This document shows, in pieces, positions 36,148-43,915 of a DNA stretch of 64,000 nucleotides. A program made the position numbers and the translations under genes. Below the pieces are notes generated by a model that saw only the letters and a program-made list of their open reading frames with translations, searched no databases and was not told where the DNA came from. The DNA comes from a virus: positions 1 through 64,000 of the IMG/VR virus record IMGVR_UViG_3300031215_000009, one strand, 5' to 3'. Numbering within the stretch: position 1 is the first letter of the stretch; every line of letters begins with the position of its first letter.

Positions 36148-36221
36148 CCCAAATAATCCCAAATTCTGGAGGATTGTATCAAATAAGAAATAAAAATTTC
36201 AATAATTATAAATACATTTGA
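36132..36221 (+). pseudogene. Truncated GIY-YIG-like endonuclease start
   Basis: 29-codon ORF from the ATG of leader copy 2: MYLTHTQIIPNSG, then GLYQIRNKNFNNYKYI and TGA, abutting the gp43B ATG. SGGLYQIRN ... YKYI resembles the beginning of a GIY-YIG domain (GIYQIxN ... YIG). Probably the stub of a homing endonuclease that once filled the gp43A/gp43B gap. Confidence 0.4.
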
Positions 36222-36962
36222 ATGATTAAAATAAGAGATATGACAACTGATGAAATAGAGAACTTTGATTATAGTTCTCTATCAGAATCTGAGAAAGCCA
36301 ATATCATTAGGGAACTAACTGACGAAGCAGCAATCAAAGGTACACTTGAACAATCTAATAAATTAGTTCTTAACTCTATTTATGGTTCGATGGCATCTAT
36401 ATTTTTCTATTTTTATAATAAGAGTTTAGCGGAAACAATAACAGGACAAGGACAAGATGCTATTCGATATGCTGAAAGGGCAGTTGATTCTTATTTTCAA
36501 AACATTTTACACAAAGATAAATTTATTCTTAATAAATTAAAAGAAATTTGTCCAGATGTGAATGTAACCCCCGAACCTTGTGTTAAACCAACAGTTGTTT
36601 ATATTGACACAGATAGTGTTGATAAAGATACTATTATTAGTACAAATAAAGGAAATATTAGAATAGAAGATTTGTATAACGAAAATTCTATTAATGCAGG
36701 GGGAACCAAAAGTGGGCACGAATCTGTTGAAACTAACAGAACAGTATTGAATTGGTCAGAAACTAATGGACTTTATCAAGCACCAGTAAAAAGAATTATT
36801 AGACACAAAGTATCTAAAGCAAAATGGAAACTTAAAACTAAATCTGGAAAAGAAGTAACTGTAACTAACGACCACTCTATGATTGTATTTAGAAATGGGG
36901 TTAAGATAGAAGTTAAACCATCTGAAATATTAAAAACCGATAAAATATTGTCAATTAGGTAA
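36222..36962 (+). CDS. 43: DNA polymerase gp43, middle piece with N-intein
   Basis: 246 residues. Extein 1-131 starts with a short helical lead-in, then motif B NKLVLNSIYGSM (about 47-58) and most of motif C, VVYIDTD, where it breaks. From Ser132 a 115-residue intein N-half follows (SVDKDTIISTNKG, block B VTNDHSM, ending KTDKILSIR). DTD|S is a known insertion point of inteins in family B polymerases, and a Ser start is usual there. Trans-splicing with the ORF at 37173 should yield a 405-residue gp43B. Confidence 0.85.
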   Translation: MIKIRDMTTDEIENFDYSSLSESEKANIIRELTDEAAIKGTLEQSNKLVLNSIYGSMASIFFYFYNKSLAETITGQGQDAIRYAERAVDSYFQNILHKDKFILNKLKEICPDVNVTPEPCVKPTVVYIDTDSVDKDTIISTNKGNIRIEDLYNENSINAGGTKSGHESVETNRTVLNWSETNGLYQAPVKRIIRHKVSKAKWKLKTKSGKEVTVTNDHSMIVFRNGVKIEVKPSEILKTDKILSIR

Positions 36963-37301
36963 CTTTGTAGTTTATATAGATTAAATTTAGAAAGTCTATA
37001 TAAAATATGAATTTAAAAGAACAAATAAAAGGATTTAGAAATAGAGAGATAAATTACATAGTGCGAATATGTGATATATTAGAATTTGATAGTTGCATAG
37101 TAACGGGAGAATCTATAATATATCCAAATACTAAAATTAGACAACACAAAGACGGTGAAATTTACTTAGAAAATGAAATACGAAATAGAAGAAATAGAAT
37201 ACATTGAGTGTATAGGAGAATTTGATGATGAATATGTTTATGATATAGAAGTTGATGATGATACCCATACATTTATTGCAAATGATATATTGGTTCATAA
37301 T
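36615..37301 (+). mobile_element. Split intein cassette in gp43 (DTD|S site)
   Basis: N-half 36615-36959 (115 residues, Ser1); C-half 37173-37301 (43 residues, ending ANDILVHN) followed by Ser. Splicing gives YIDTDSAYVTFEE, a complete motif C. The 213-base gap contains a 66-codon ORF. Confidence 0.85.
37007..37207 (+). CDS. Possible small protein between gp43 intein halves
   Basis: 66 codons, basic (IKGFRNREINYIV, ENEIRNRRNRIH), overlapping the start of the intein C-half ORF in another frame. No domain. It may be a remnant of an inserted endonuclease or a chance frame. Confidence 0.3.
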   Translation: MNLKEQIKGFRNREINYIVRICDILEFDSCIVTGESIIYPNTKIRQHKDGEIYLENEIRNRRNRIH

Positions 37302-38126
37302 TCTGCTTATGTGACTTTTGAAGAAGTTGCAAAGAAAATCAATTGGACAGGTTCAGCAACGGATTTAGTACTTACTATCAATAAACACAGACTAGAATCT
37401 TATTTAAAGAAAGTGTTTGAAAAGTATGCTGAATCTTATAATACTGAAAATTATTTAGATTTTGAATTAGAAACAATCAGTAAATCGGGTATTTGGGTAA
37501 AGAAAAAGAAATATACACAAGACATTGTGTGGGCTGATGGTAAGTTCTATGATAGTGGTAGTTACACAAAAACAACAGGATTGGAGATCATTAGATTAAC
37601 TACACCTCCATTTTGTAGACCAGAATTAGTTAAATTAGTTCAATGGATATTCGATAAAGGTAAACAATTTACACAAAGAGATATTACAATTGAATTGTTG
37701 AAATTAAAGAAAAGATTTGCAATTGTTGACATTGAAGATATTAGTATTACAACAGGAATAGGTGATTATGAAAAATATATTCTTAGTGACACTAATGGGT
37801 TAAAAGTTGCAAGTGGTTGTGGAACTCACATTAGAGGAGCAGGGATTTATAATATGTACCTTAATAACAATCCAGATTATGAAAATAAGTATGAAAGATT
37901 AAAAACAGGTGACAAAGTTAAGTGGTATTATGCAAAATCACACAAAGAAGAATTAAATGTTTTTAGTTACAAACGTGGTTCACACCCTAAAGAGTTTGCA
38001 CCAGAAATAGACATTGATTTGATGTTTGAAAAAACAGTGATAAACCCACTAAATAATATTCTTCAAGCAATGCCAGGGATTAATGCATTATCTGGTTCAT
38101 TGAAGATCAAAAAAAGATTATTTTAA
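37173..38126 (+). CDS. 43: DNA polymerase gp43, C-terminal piece with C-intein
   Basis: 317 residues. Residues 1-43 are the intein C-half (VYDIEVDDDTHTFIAND, ending VHN). Extein 44-317 resumes SAYVTFEE and carries the KKKYTQDI palm strand (KKKY motif) and a thumb domain ending ALSGSLKIKKRLF, like the clamp-binding C-terminal tail of T4-type polymerases. With gp43A (502) and the middle piece (131) the total is 907 residues, very near T4 gp43 (898). Confidence 0.85.
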   Translation: MKYEIEEIEYIECIGEFDDEYVYDIEVDDDTHTFIANDILVHNSAYVTFEEVAKKINWTGSATDLVLTINKHRLESYLKKVFEKYAESYNTENYLDFELETISKSGIWVKKKKYTQDIVWADGKFYDSGSYTKTTGLEIIRLTTPPFCRPELVKLVQWIFDKGKQFTQRDITIELLKLKKRFAIVDIEDISITTGIGDYEKYILSDTNGLKVASGCGTHIRGAGIYNMYLNNNPDYENKYERLKTGDKVKWYYAKSHKEELNVFSYKRGSHPKEFAPEIDIDLMFEKTVINPLNNILQAMPGINALSGSLKIKKRLF

Positions 38127-38143
38127 AAAAACAATTAATATAT

Positions 38144-38452
38144 ATGGCAAAAACAAGTAAAAAACATAGTTCCGTTGATGATATATTCAAAGAACTTAAC
38201 GAAGTTAATCCTTTTGGTAGTAGTAGTTTCGGTACCTCAGAGATTTATAAAAACAACAACTGGATTGATTCTGGTAATTGGATTCTTAATGCAGCATTAA
38301 GTGGTTCAATTAAAAAAGGGTTTCCAAGTACTAAACAAACATCATTAGTAGGAGAATCTGGTTGTTTACCGAAAGAAGAAGTTGTTCGATTATATATACT
38401 AAAGAGTATAGATAATTATGATAGAGAAATTATTAACGAGGAACATATCTAA
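38144..38452 (+). CDS. uvsX: UvsX recombinase N-terminal piece with very short N-intein
   Basis: 102 residues. Extein 1-73 ends TSLVGESG, the first half of a Walker A box. Residues 74-102 (CLPKEEVVRLYILKSID... ending NEEHI) are a 29-residue intein N-part containing block A only. Typical split inteins break about 90-110 residues in; this resembles the atypically split class with 25-30 residue N-inteins. Adjacent to gp43 and gp41 in a replication cluster. Confidence 0.85.
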   Translation: MAKTSKKHSSVDDIFKELNEVNPFGSSSFGTSEIYKNNNWIDSGNWILNAALSGSIKKGFPSTKQTSLVGESGCLPKEEVVRLYILKSIDNYDREIINEEHI

Positions 38453-38961
38453 CACTAAATCTTTATTTTGTGTTAAGGACGAAAACAAAAAATATGAAAA
38501 TAGAAATTATTAAAAAAGAGTTAACTCATTGTGGATATGACATCGACAAGTTAACTGATGGGGAATTAACTAAGTTATTCAATACTCATTGCGAAGAACA
38601 TTCTGAATTAGTTAAAGTACAAGATTTAATTGAAAATAAACTATCTAACTTTATAGTTATAGATACACCAGATGGATTTCAAGAAATTAGTACTATTTAT
38701 AATAAAAAGGAAAGACCTATATATGAAATAGTATTGACTAATGGATTTAAAGGACTATCTTCTAATGACCACTTATATGAAACACCAACTGGATGGGTTA
38801 AAGCCGAAGTACTTAAAAAATCTGATTTAGTATTGACTAAAGATGGAGTTTACGAGGTATCTACTATAAATAAAAAAGACAAAGAATTAGTATATGATTG
38901 GACAGTAGAACACGAAAACCATAGATACTGGTCTGGTGTTGGAGGTATTAGTTCCCATAAT
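38363..38961 (+). mobile_element. Atypically split intein in UvsX (Walker A G|SGKT site)
   Basis: N-part 38363-38449 (29 residues, Cys1); C-part 38494-38961 (156 residues) containing block B-like LSSNDHLYETPTGW and end WSGVGGISSHN, followed by Ser. Splicing gives GESGSGKTF. Only about 41 bases separate the ORFs and no endonuclease lies between. Confidence 0.85.
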
Positions 38962-39966
38962 AGCGGTAAAACATTCTTAACACTTAACGCTGTAAGGAAT
39001 GCACAATTAGCTGGTTACACACCAATTTATTACGATACAGAAGGTGCTGTTGACCCTGATAGTTGTTTGAATTTCGGTATTGATTTAAAAAACTTTAGAC
39101 ACGAACCAGTTTCGGAGATTGAAAAGTTGAAAACAATGTATGCTATTTTCATCAAGAACTTAACCGCATTGAAAATCAAAGGACAAGAAATTCCTAAATT
39201 TATTCTGATTCTTGATTCAATCGGAATGGTTGCATCATCAAAAGAAATAGAAGATGCAAGAACTGGAAATAGTGCCGCAGATATGACAAGAGCAAAACAA
39301 ATACGTTCGTTCTTTAGAATTATCACATCAGATTTGAATTCATTAGGAATTCCAATGATATTCACAAACCATACAATGGTAAACATTGGTGGTTATGGAG
39401 ACCCAGTTGTTCAAGGTGGTGGAGGTGGTGTTGTTTATTCCCCAAGTATCACATTATACTTATCAAAAGCAAAATTGAAAGATGATAAGAATGATGATAA
39501 AAGACAAACAGGTGTAATTGTAACAGCCAAGACCGGAAAGAATAGATTTGCACAACCTAAAACTATTAAGTTTCCTATATTCTTTGATAGACCATTCAAC
39601 AGATATATGGGTGTTCAAGATTATCTAAGTTGGGATAATGTAGGAATTGCAAAAGGAAATCTATTAACAAAATCTGAATATAATAAACTTAAAGGACAAG
39701 CAAAAGAAAAGATAAAAGTTTTTACACCAGACAACTCAGATGAAATAATGTATTTCGCACCAAAAGAAACAGCGAGAAAATATGTTGTTGAACATTTAGG
39801 CGAAGCAATCGACACGAGACAATTATTTTCTGAAAGAGTTATGAAACCATTAGAAGATAGATTTGATGCTGTAATTAGAAAAGATTTCGAATTTAGTTCA
39901 CAAGAAACCGATGAAGAAATTGAAGAAATACTTCACAATGATGATGAAGAACTAAACGAAGATTAA
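38494..39966 (+). CDS. uvsX: UvsX recombinase main part with long C-intein
   Basis: 490 residues from ATG 38494 (an in-frame GTG lies at 38470). Intein part 1-156, extein 157-490 starting SGKTFLTLNAV, then YYDTEGAVD, Walker B-like FILILDSIGMV, a TFTNH-like FTNHTMVNIGG loop for DNA contact and an acidic C-terminus (DEEIEEILHNDDEELNED). UvsX is the RecA-family strand-exchange protein acting with UvsY and gp32. The spliced product is about 407 residues, T4 UvsX 391. Confidence 0.85.
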   Translation: MKIEIIKKELTHCGYDIDKLTDGELTKLFNTHCEEHSELVKVQDLIENKLSNFIVIDTPDGFQEISTIYNKKERPIYEIVLTNGFKGLSSNDHLYETPTGWVKAEVLKKSDLVLTKDGVYEVSTINKKDKELVYDWTVEHENHRYWSGVGGISSHNSGKTFLTLNAVRNAQLAGYTPIYYDTEGAVDPDSCLNFGIDLKNFRHEPVSEIEKLKTMYAIFIKNLTALKIKGQEIPKFILILDSIGMVASSKEIEDARTGNSAADMTRAKQIRSFFRIITSDLNSLGIPMIFTNHTMVNIGGYGDPVVQGGGGGVVYSPSITLYLSKAKLKDDKNDDKRQTGVIVTAKTGKNRFAQPKTIKFPIFFDRPFNRYMGVQDYLSWDNVGIAKGNLLTKSEYNKLKGQAKEKIKVFTPDNSDEIMYFAPKETARKYVVEHLGEAIDTRQLFSERVMKPLEDRFDAVIRKDFEFSSQETDEEIEEILHNDDEELNED

Positions 39967-39982
39967 AATAAATTCTAAATTA

Positions 39983-40015
39983 AATCCCACATTTCTTTGA
40001 TTTGTGGGATTTTTT
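39983..40015 (+). terminator. Terminator after uvsX
   Basis: Stem AAATCCCACA / TGTGGGATTT with TTTTTT after it. Confidence 0.8.
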
Positions 40016-40037
40016 GTTATCTTACATTTTCTAAAAA

Positions 40038-40044
40038 TTAAATA
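40038..40044 (+). promoter_or_regulatory. Putative promoter (TTAAATA)
   Basis: Box in AAATTAAATAAAC, 22 bases before the ATG at 40067. TTTG (40001) and TACATTTT (about 40024) also resemble a Bacteroidota host promoter. Confidence 0.35.
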
Positions 40045-40066
40045 AACTATAAAAATAATTAACAAA

Positions 40067-40279
40067 ATGAACGATTTATTAAAATATATTAATAAAGAAG
40101 AAATTAATGAAGCAATGGTACAAATTGCAGGAAGTAAAAAACCATCAGGTGCAAAAGTTTTAGCAAAGATTACTGTTGAAATGTTAGTTGATAAAGGTTA
40201 TTTTACAAAACTACCTAAAGATTTTATACCGTATGCAAAAGAAGATATTGAAGAAGTTATTATAAATAGTACATTTTAA
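40067..40279 (+). CDS. Small hypothetical protein
   Basis: 70 residues, helical N-terminus (LLKYINKEEINEAM) and a Lys-rich centre (GSKKPSGAKVLAK). No domain recognised. Isolated between two terminators with its own promoter, between uvsX and gp41. Confidence 0.5.
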   Translation: MNDLLKYINKEEINEAMVQIAGSKKPSGAKVLAKITVEMLVDKGYFTKLPKDFIPYAKEDIEEVIINSTF

Positions 40280-40303
40280 TATTATAATCATAATTTAATT
40301 ACG

Positions 40304-40331
40304 AAGGACTAAAATTATTTAGTCCTTTTTT
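40304..40331 (+). terminator. Rho-independent terminator
   Basis: Stem AAGGACTAAA / TTTAGTCCTT and T-run, just before gp41. Confidence 0.8.
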
Positions 40332-40358
40332 GTGTTTAATACACAAAGAAAGATATAT

Positions 40359-41681
40359 ATGATAAACACTAATGAATTTGAGAAGATATTTTTACTGTAC
40401 GCATTGCAAACACCTGTCTATTTAGAACCAGTTGAACAAGGGTTCTTTTCCGTACCAGAAATAGATTTACTTGCTACCCTATCAAAAAGGTATTACAAGA
40501 AATATAAAATTGCACCTACAAAAGATAACTTGTGGATGCTTATTTCAACAGGAGAATTAGAACAACGATGTCCTAAAGTATTTTTTGATGAAATATTTAA
40601 GAAAAAAATAGAATCTTATGATATTGCTTGGGTAGAAGAAACAGCTCAATCGTGGATCAAATGGAAACATTTAGACTCATCTATCATTGATACAGTTGAA
40701 TATATCAATACTGTAAAGGTTACACCTGAAAATGTTAGTTCTATTGTTGATGATGTTAAAAATATGATTAATGGTAGAAACAATATTACTTTTGATGATG
40801 ATTTAGGTTCAGATTTCTTTGATACAAAATCTCACGTTCGTGACCCACAAGATTTATTAAGTTCTAATTATGATTTCTTAGACAAAAACCTTGGTGGGCA
40901 CTCTAAAGGAACATTAAATGTTTATGTTGCACCACCAAACACAGGAAAATCGTTATTCTTAGCACAAGATGCTGCTAATTATATGAAAGCAGGTAAAAAT
41001 GTATTGTTTATCTCATTAGAAATGGGAGGACAAAAGGTTCATAAAAGAATTGGTTCAGATATTTTCAATATTGCTATGAGTGATTATGATAACAAAGCAG
41101 ATGATACTGATTTCATGCATCGCAAAATTTCTGAATTCAAAGCACATAGTATAATTGAACCAGGTGCATTAACAGTAAAGAATTACGAAACAAGTAATGC
41201 AACTGCCGATGATATTGATAATTTTATTGGTAAAGTTCAAGATATTACAGGATTAGTTTATGATGTTGTAATAGTGGATTATATTAATATCATGAAAGAT
41301 ATTAGAAATCCTAATTCAGAATCAACATACATCAAGATTAAAAACATTTGTGAAGATTTAAGAGCAGTTGCTCAAAGAAGACATGTAGTTCTTTTAAGTG
41401 CAACACAAACTAACAGATGTTTAAGTTTAGATACTAAAGTACAAACTAAAGAGGGAGAAATGGAAATATCTAAAATAAAAGAAGGTGACTTTATTATGGG
41501 AACAGAAGATTGGGTTAAAGTTACTAAAGTTTACCCAATAGAAACACTACCTAAAGTATTGAAACTTAAAACCAAATCAGGAAAAGAAATTGTTTGTGGT
41601 CATAATCACTTATTCCCAATAGGAGATAAATTAGTAAAAGCATCCGACTTAGTAATTGGAGACAAATTAACAAGTAAATAG
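40359..41681 (+). CDS. 41: Replicative helicase gp41 N-terminal part with N-intein
   Basis: 440 residues from ATG 40359 (an in-frame GTG at 40332 lies in the terminator). Extein 1-353: N-terminal helical domain, Walker A PPNTGKSLFLAQ, LFISLEMGG, Walker B VVIVDYINIM and SATQTNR, where it breaks. IntN of 87 residues follows: CLSLDTKVQT, KEGDFIMG, block B CGHNHLF. This closely follows the gp41-1 class of split inteins found in phage gp41 genes. It unwinds DNA ahead of gp43 and recruits primase gp61. Confidence 0.9.
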   Translation: MINTNEFEKIFLLYALQTPVYLEPVEQGFFSVPEIDLLATLSKRYYKKYKIAPTKDNLWMLISTGELEQRCPKVFFDEIFKKKIESYDIAWVEETAQSWIKWKHLDSSIIDTVEYINTVKVTPENVSSIVDDVKNMINGRNNITFDDDLGSDFFDTKSHVRDPQDLLSSNYDFLDKNLGGHSKGTLNVYVAPPNTGKSLFLAQDAANYMKAGKNVLFISLEMGGQKVHKRIGSDIFNIAMSDYDNKADDTDFMHRKISEFKAHSIIEPGALTVKNYETSNATADDIDNFIGKVQDITGLVYDVVIVDYINIMKDIRNPNSESTYIKIKNICEDLRAVAQRRHVVLLSATQTNRCLSLDTKVQTKEGEMEISKIKEGDFIMGTEDWVKVTKVYPIETLPKVLKLKTKSGKEIVCGHNHLFPIGDKLVKASDLVIGDKLTSK

Positions 41682-43032
41682 GTGTTTGTGTTGCAGATAA
41701 TAGTTTTTGAGTAAATAGTATTGTATAAATGTCATATATTATGAAATCAAAAACTATTAAAAATAACATACAAAAAATCATAGAGCAAGACAATTATAAT
41801 AAATCAAATGTCGAAATTAATTTTCGTAGATTGTTAGTATTCTTTAGATTCTTTGAAAAAAATATTAGATTCGTCCAGATATATCAAACAACAAAGAAAC
41901 TTCAATTATTAAAAAAACTATATTATATGTTTCAATACAATATAGAAATAGAAACATCTACAAATTTAGATGAAAAATGGACAAATTTATTGTCTTTGTC
42001 ATCTAAAGATAGTTCATCTATTGAATATCATACTATCATATATGGACAAAAATTAGGTAAGGTTATACAAGAAAACAAATCAAAGAAAACTGCAATTACT
42101 GTTAATAATTTTATTAACAAGGTAGGTACTCTTTATAAAAATATCGAAGAAGCCAAAGTAGCATATAGAAATAGTAGAAATGGAACAAGTGATGTAAAGT
42201 TTAAAGAAAAATTTGGAACGAACTGGAAGGAACACAAACAAGAGTATTTAGACAGGAAACGACATAAACAATCAGTAGAGTATTTAGGGGAAGATGAATA
42301 CAATAAAAGAAAAGAATATCACAAATACTATAATACGAAAGACGGATATATCAAAAAGCATGGATTTGTAAAGGGATATGGTTTATGGAAAAGTAAAAAT
42401 AATAATATTAGAAAGTCTAATAAATTATTAACACACAACCGAGATAATAATAGTTTACCTGCACATATTCAAAGATATGGTATATTCAAAGGTAACCAAA
42501 TATATAAAAATCTTTGTTCAAAACAAAGACAAATATCAATAGTAAATGAATCGTATAAATATTTTGGTAAAAATAATGGTGCTATTAGTAAAATATCAAT
42601 GGTATTATATGATATGTTAATTCCATTTATTGATAATATAGAATGTGAGTTTAAAATAAATAGATATTATTTTGACTTTAAGATAGGTAAGACTATTATA
42701 GAGTTTAATGGTGACTATTGGCACTGCAATCCTATGATTTATGAACATGACCAATTAGTAAAATTTCCAAATAGAACAATACCCGCTAATACTAAATGGG
42801 AAGAAGATAAAAAGAAAATTAAAGTTGCTAAAGATAATGGATATGATGTTATTGTTATTTGGGAAAAAGATTTTAGAAATAATAAACAAAAAGTATTACA
42901 ACAATTAAAAAGAATATTATGTATTTAGATGAAATAATAGAAATAGAAACAATAGACAATATAGATACCGTAGATATTGAAGTATCAGGTAAAGATAGAT
43001 TATTTTATGCTAATAATATTTTAACTCACAAT
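41418..43032 (+). mobile_element. Split intein plus homing endonuclease cassette in gp41
   Basis: N-half 41418-41678 (87 residues), endonuclease ORF 41729-42928, C-half 42919-43032 (38 residues, ending NNILTHN) followed by Ser. Splicing gives QTNRSGFESSN. The endonuclease ORF and C-half ORF overlap by 10 bases. This is the complete fractured-gene arrangement. Confidence 0.9.
41729..42928 (+). CDS. Vsr-like (EDxHD-type) homing endonuclease
   Basis: 399 residues. The N-terminal 270 are basic and helical (DNA-binding), with EYLDRKRHKQSVEYL and YHKYYNTKDGYIKKHG. The C-terminal domain is a very-short-patch-repair-type nuclease: RYYFDFKIGKTIIEFNGDYW then HCNP, TKWEEDKKK and YDVIVIWEKDF, as in the endonuclease family associated with fractured phage genes. 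It lies between the two gp41 intein halves and should cleave intein-less gp41 alleles, spreading the insertion. Confidence 0.85.
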   Translation: MSYIMKSKTIKNNIQKIIEQDNYNKSNVEINFRRLLVFFRFFEKNIRFVQIYQTTKKLQLLKKLYYMFQYNIEIETSTNLDEKWTNLLSLSSKDSSSIEYHTIIYGQKLGKVIQENKSKKTAITVNNFINKVGTLYKNIEEAKVAYRNSRNGTSDVKFKEKFGTNWKEHKQEYLDRKRHKQSVEYLGEDEYNKRKEYHKYYNTKDGYIKKHGFVKGYGLWKSKNNNIRKSNKLLTHNRDNNSLPAHIQRYGIFKGNQIYKNLCSKQRQISIVNESYKYFGKNNGAISKISMVLYDMLIPFIDNIECEFKINRYYFDFKIGKTIIEFNGDYWHCNPMIYEHDQLVKFPNRTIPANTKWEEDKKKIKVAKDNGYDVIVIWEKDFRNNKQKVLQQLKRILCI

Positions 43033-43284
43033 AGTGGTTTTGAGAGTTCAAATATTAATATGGGAATGATTGCAGAATCAGCTGGTTTAGCAGCAACTTG
43101 TGATACTATCATGGCAATTATTCAAACACCTGATATGAACCTAGAAGGATTCTATTGGTTGAAACTATTAAAAGTTAGAGATGGTTCCGGTAAAGGAATA
43201 AAGTGTAAAATTGATATAGATTATGAATACATGAGATTGCACGAAACCAACACGGTATTGTTTGACGATGGTAGTGGTGAATAA
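42919..43284 (+). CDS. 41: Replicative helicase gp41 C-terminal part with C-intein
   Basis: 121 residues: intein C-half 1-38 (VDIEVSGKDRLFYANNILTH plus N), extein 39-121 starting SGFESSNINMGMI and including ESAGLAATCDTIMAI and LLKVRDGSGKG, the last DnaB-type motifs with the arginine of motif H4. Joined to the first part it gives a 436-residue helicase, near T4 gp41 (475). Confidence 0.85.
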   Translation: MYLDEIIEIETIDNIDTVDIEVSGKDRLFYANNILTHNSGFESSNINMGMIAESAGLAATCDTIMAIIQTPDMNLEGFYWLKLLKVRDGSGKGIKCKIDIDYEYMRLHETNTVLFDDGSGE

Positions 43285-43332
43285 AATATTTCAACTAAAA
43301 AACACATTTAATAAGTATAATTAACCAACAAT

Positions 43333-43812
43333 ATGGCAGAAGATAAAAAACCAACAACAAAACAATCCAACTATTACTTACAAAGTAGGTATGATAATGG
43401 AGAACTTAATATAGAACCGATTTCATTTGAACCAGATACTGGTAGTAGAATGTATTCCGACAATTCACAAGAATCTGTAAATAAAAAAGAAGACTTAGAA
43501 GAATTAGATTTACAAATTTCAAACAATTCTATGATTAAAAAATTAATTGATGATATTCCATTAGAAAGAACAATTAATTTACCAATAGAAAGTGTTAATA
43601 AGATATATGCATTTTGTATGTTGTTATTGAAAAACAATAAACGATTATCGAGATTGACAAAAACAGATATGTTTGCATTAATAACAGACTATATCAATCT
43701 TAATGAAAAAGAAGAACGTTATTTCTATAAAAATTTATCAATTAAGTTTAAAGGTGAATTATTAGATGAATTGAAAAAAGCTAATTTATACAAATCAAAT
43801 AAATTATTTTAA
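43333..43812 (+). CDS. Hypothetical protein downstream of gp41
   Basis: 159 residues. Disordered N-terminal 65 residues, then helical (MIKKLIDDIPLERTINLP, YINLNEKEERYFYKNL). Position after gp41 suggests a replication accessory role such as helicase loading, but no similarity to T4 gp59 is visible. Upstream ATTTAATAAGTATAA is shared with the region before 33445. Confidence 0.5.
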   Translation: MAEDKKPTTKQSNYYLQSRYDNGELNIEPISFEPDTGSRMYSDNSQESVNKKEDLEELDLQISNNSMIKKLIDDIPLERTINLPIESVNKIYAFCMLLLKNNKRLSRLTKTDMFALITDYINLNEKEERYFYKNLSIKFKGELLDELKKANLYKSNKLF

Positions 43813-43830
43813 TATGTCAAAAGTATTTTG

Positions 43831-43915
43831 AATAAATAAAGAAAGGAACTATTATAGAACTGCAAATTCTAAGTTCCTTTCTTTAAAAATAATTAACTTA
43901 ATGTATTTAATCTCA
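43831..43915 (+). repeat. Structured leader repeat, copy 3 of 3
   Basis: AATAAATAAAG start; outer stem AAAGAAAGGAACT / AGTTCCTTTCTTT; inner hairpin TAGAA-CTGCAAA-TTCTA; then AAAAATAATTAACTTAATG and TATTTAA. The ATG at 43901 opens a GIY-YIG-like ORF. Confidence 0.75.
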
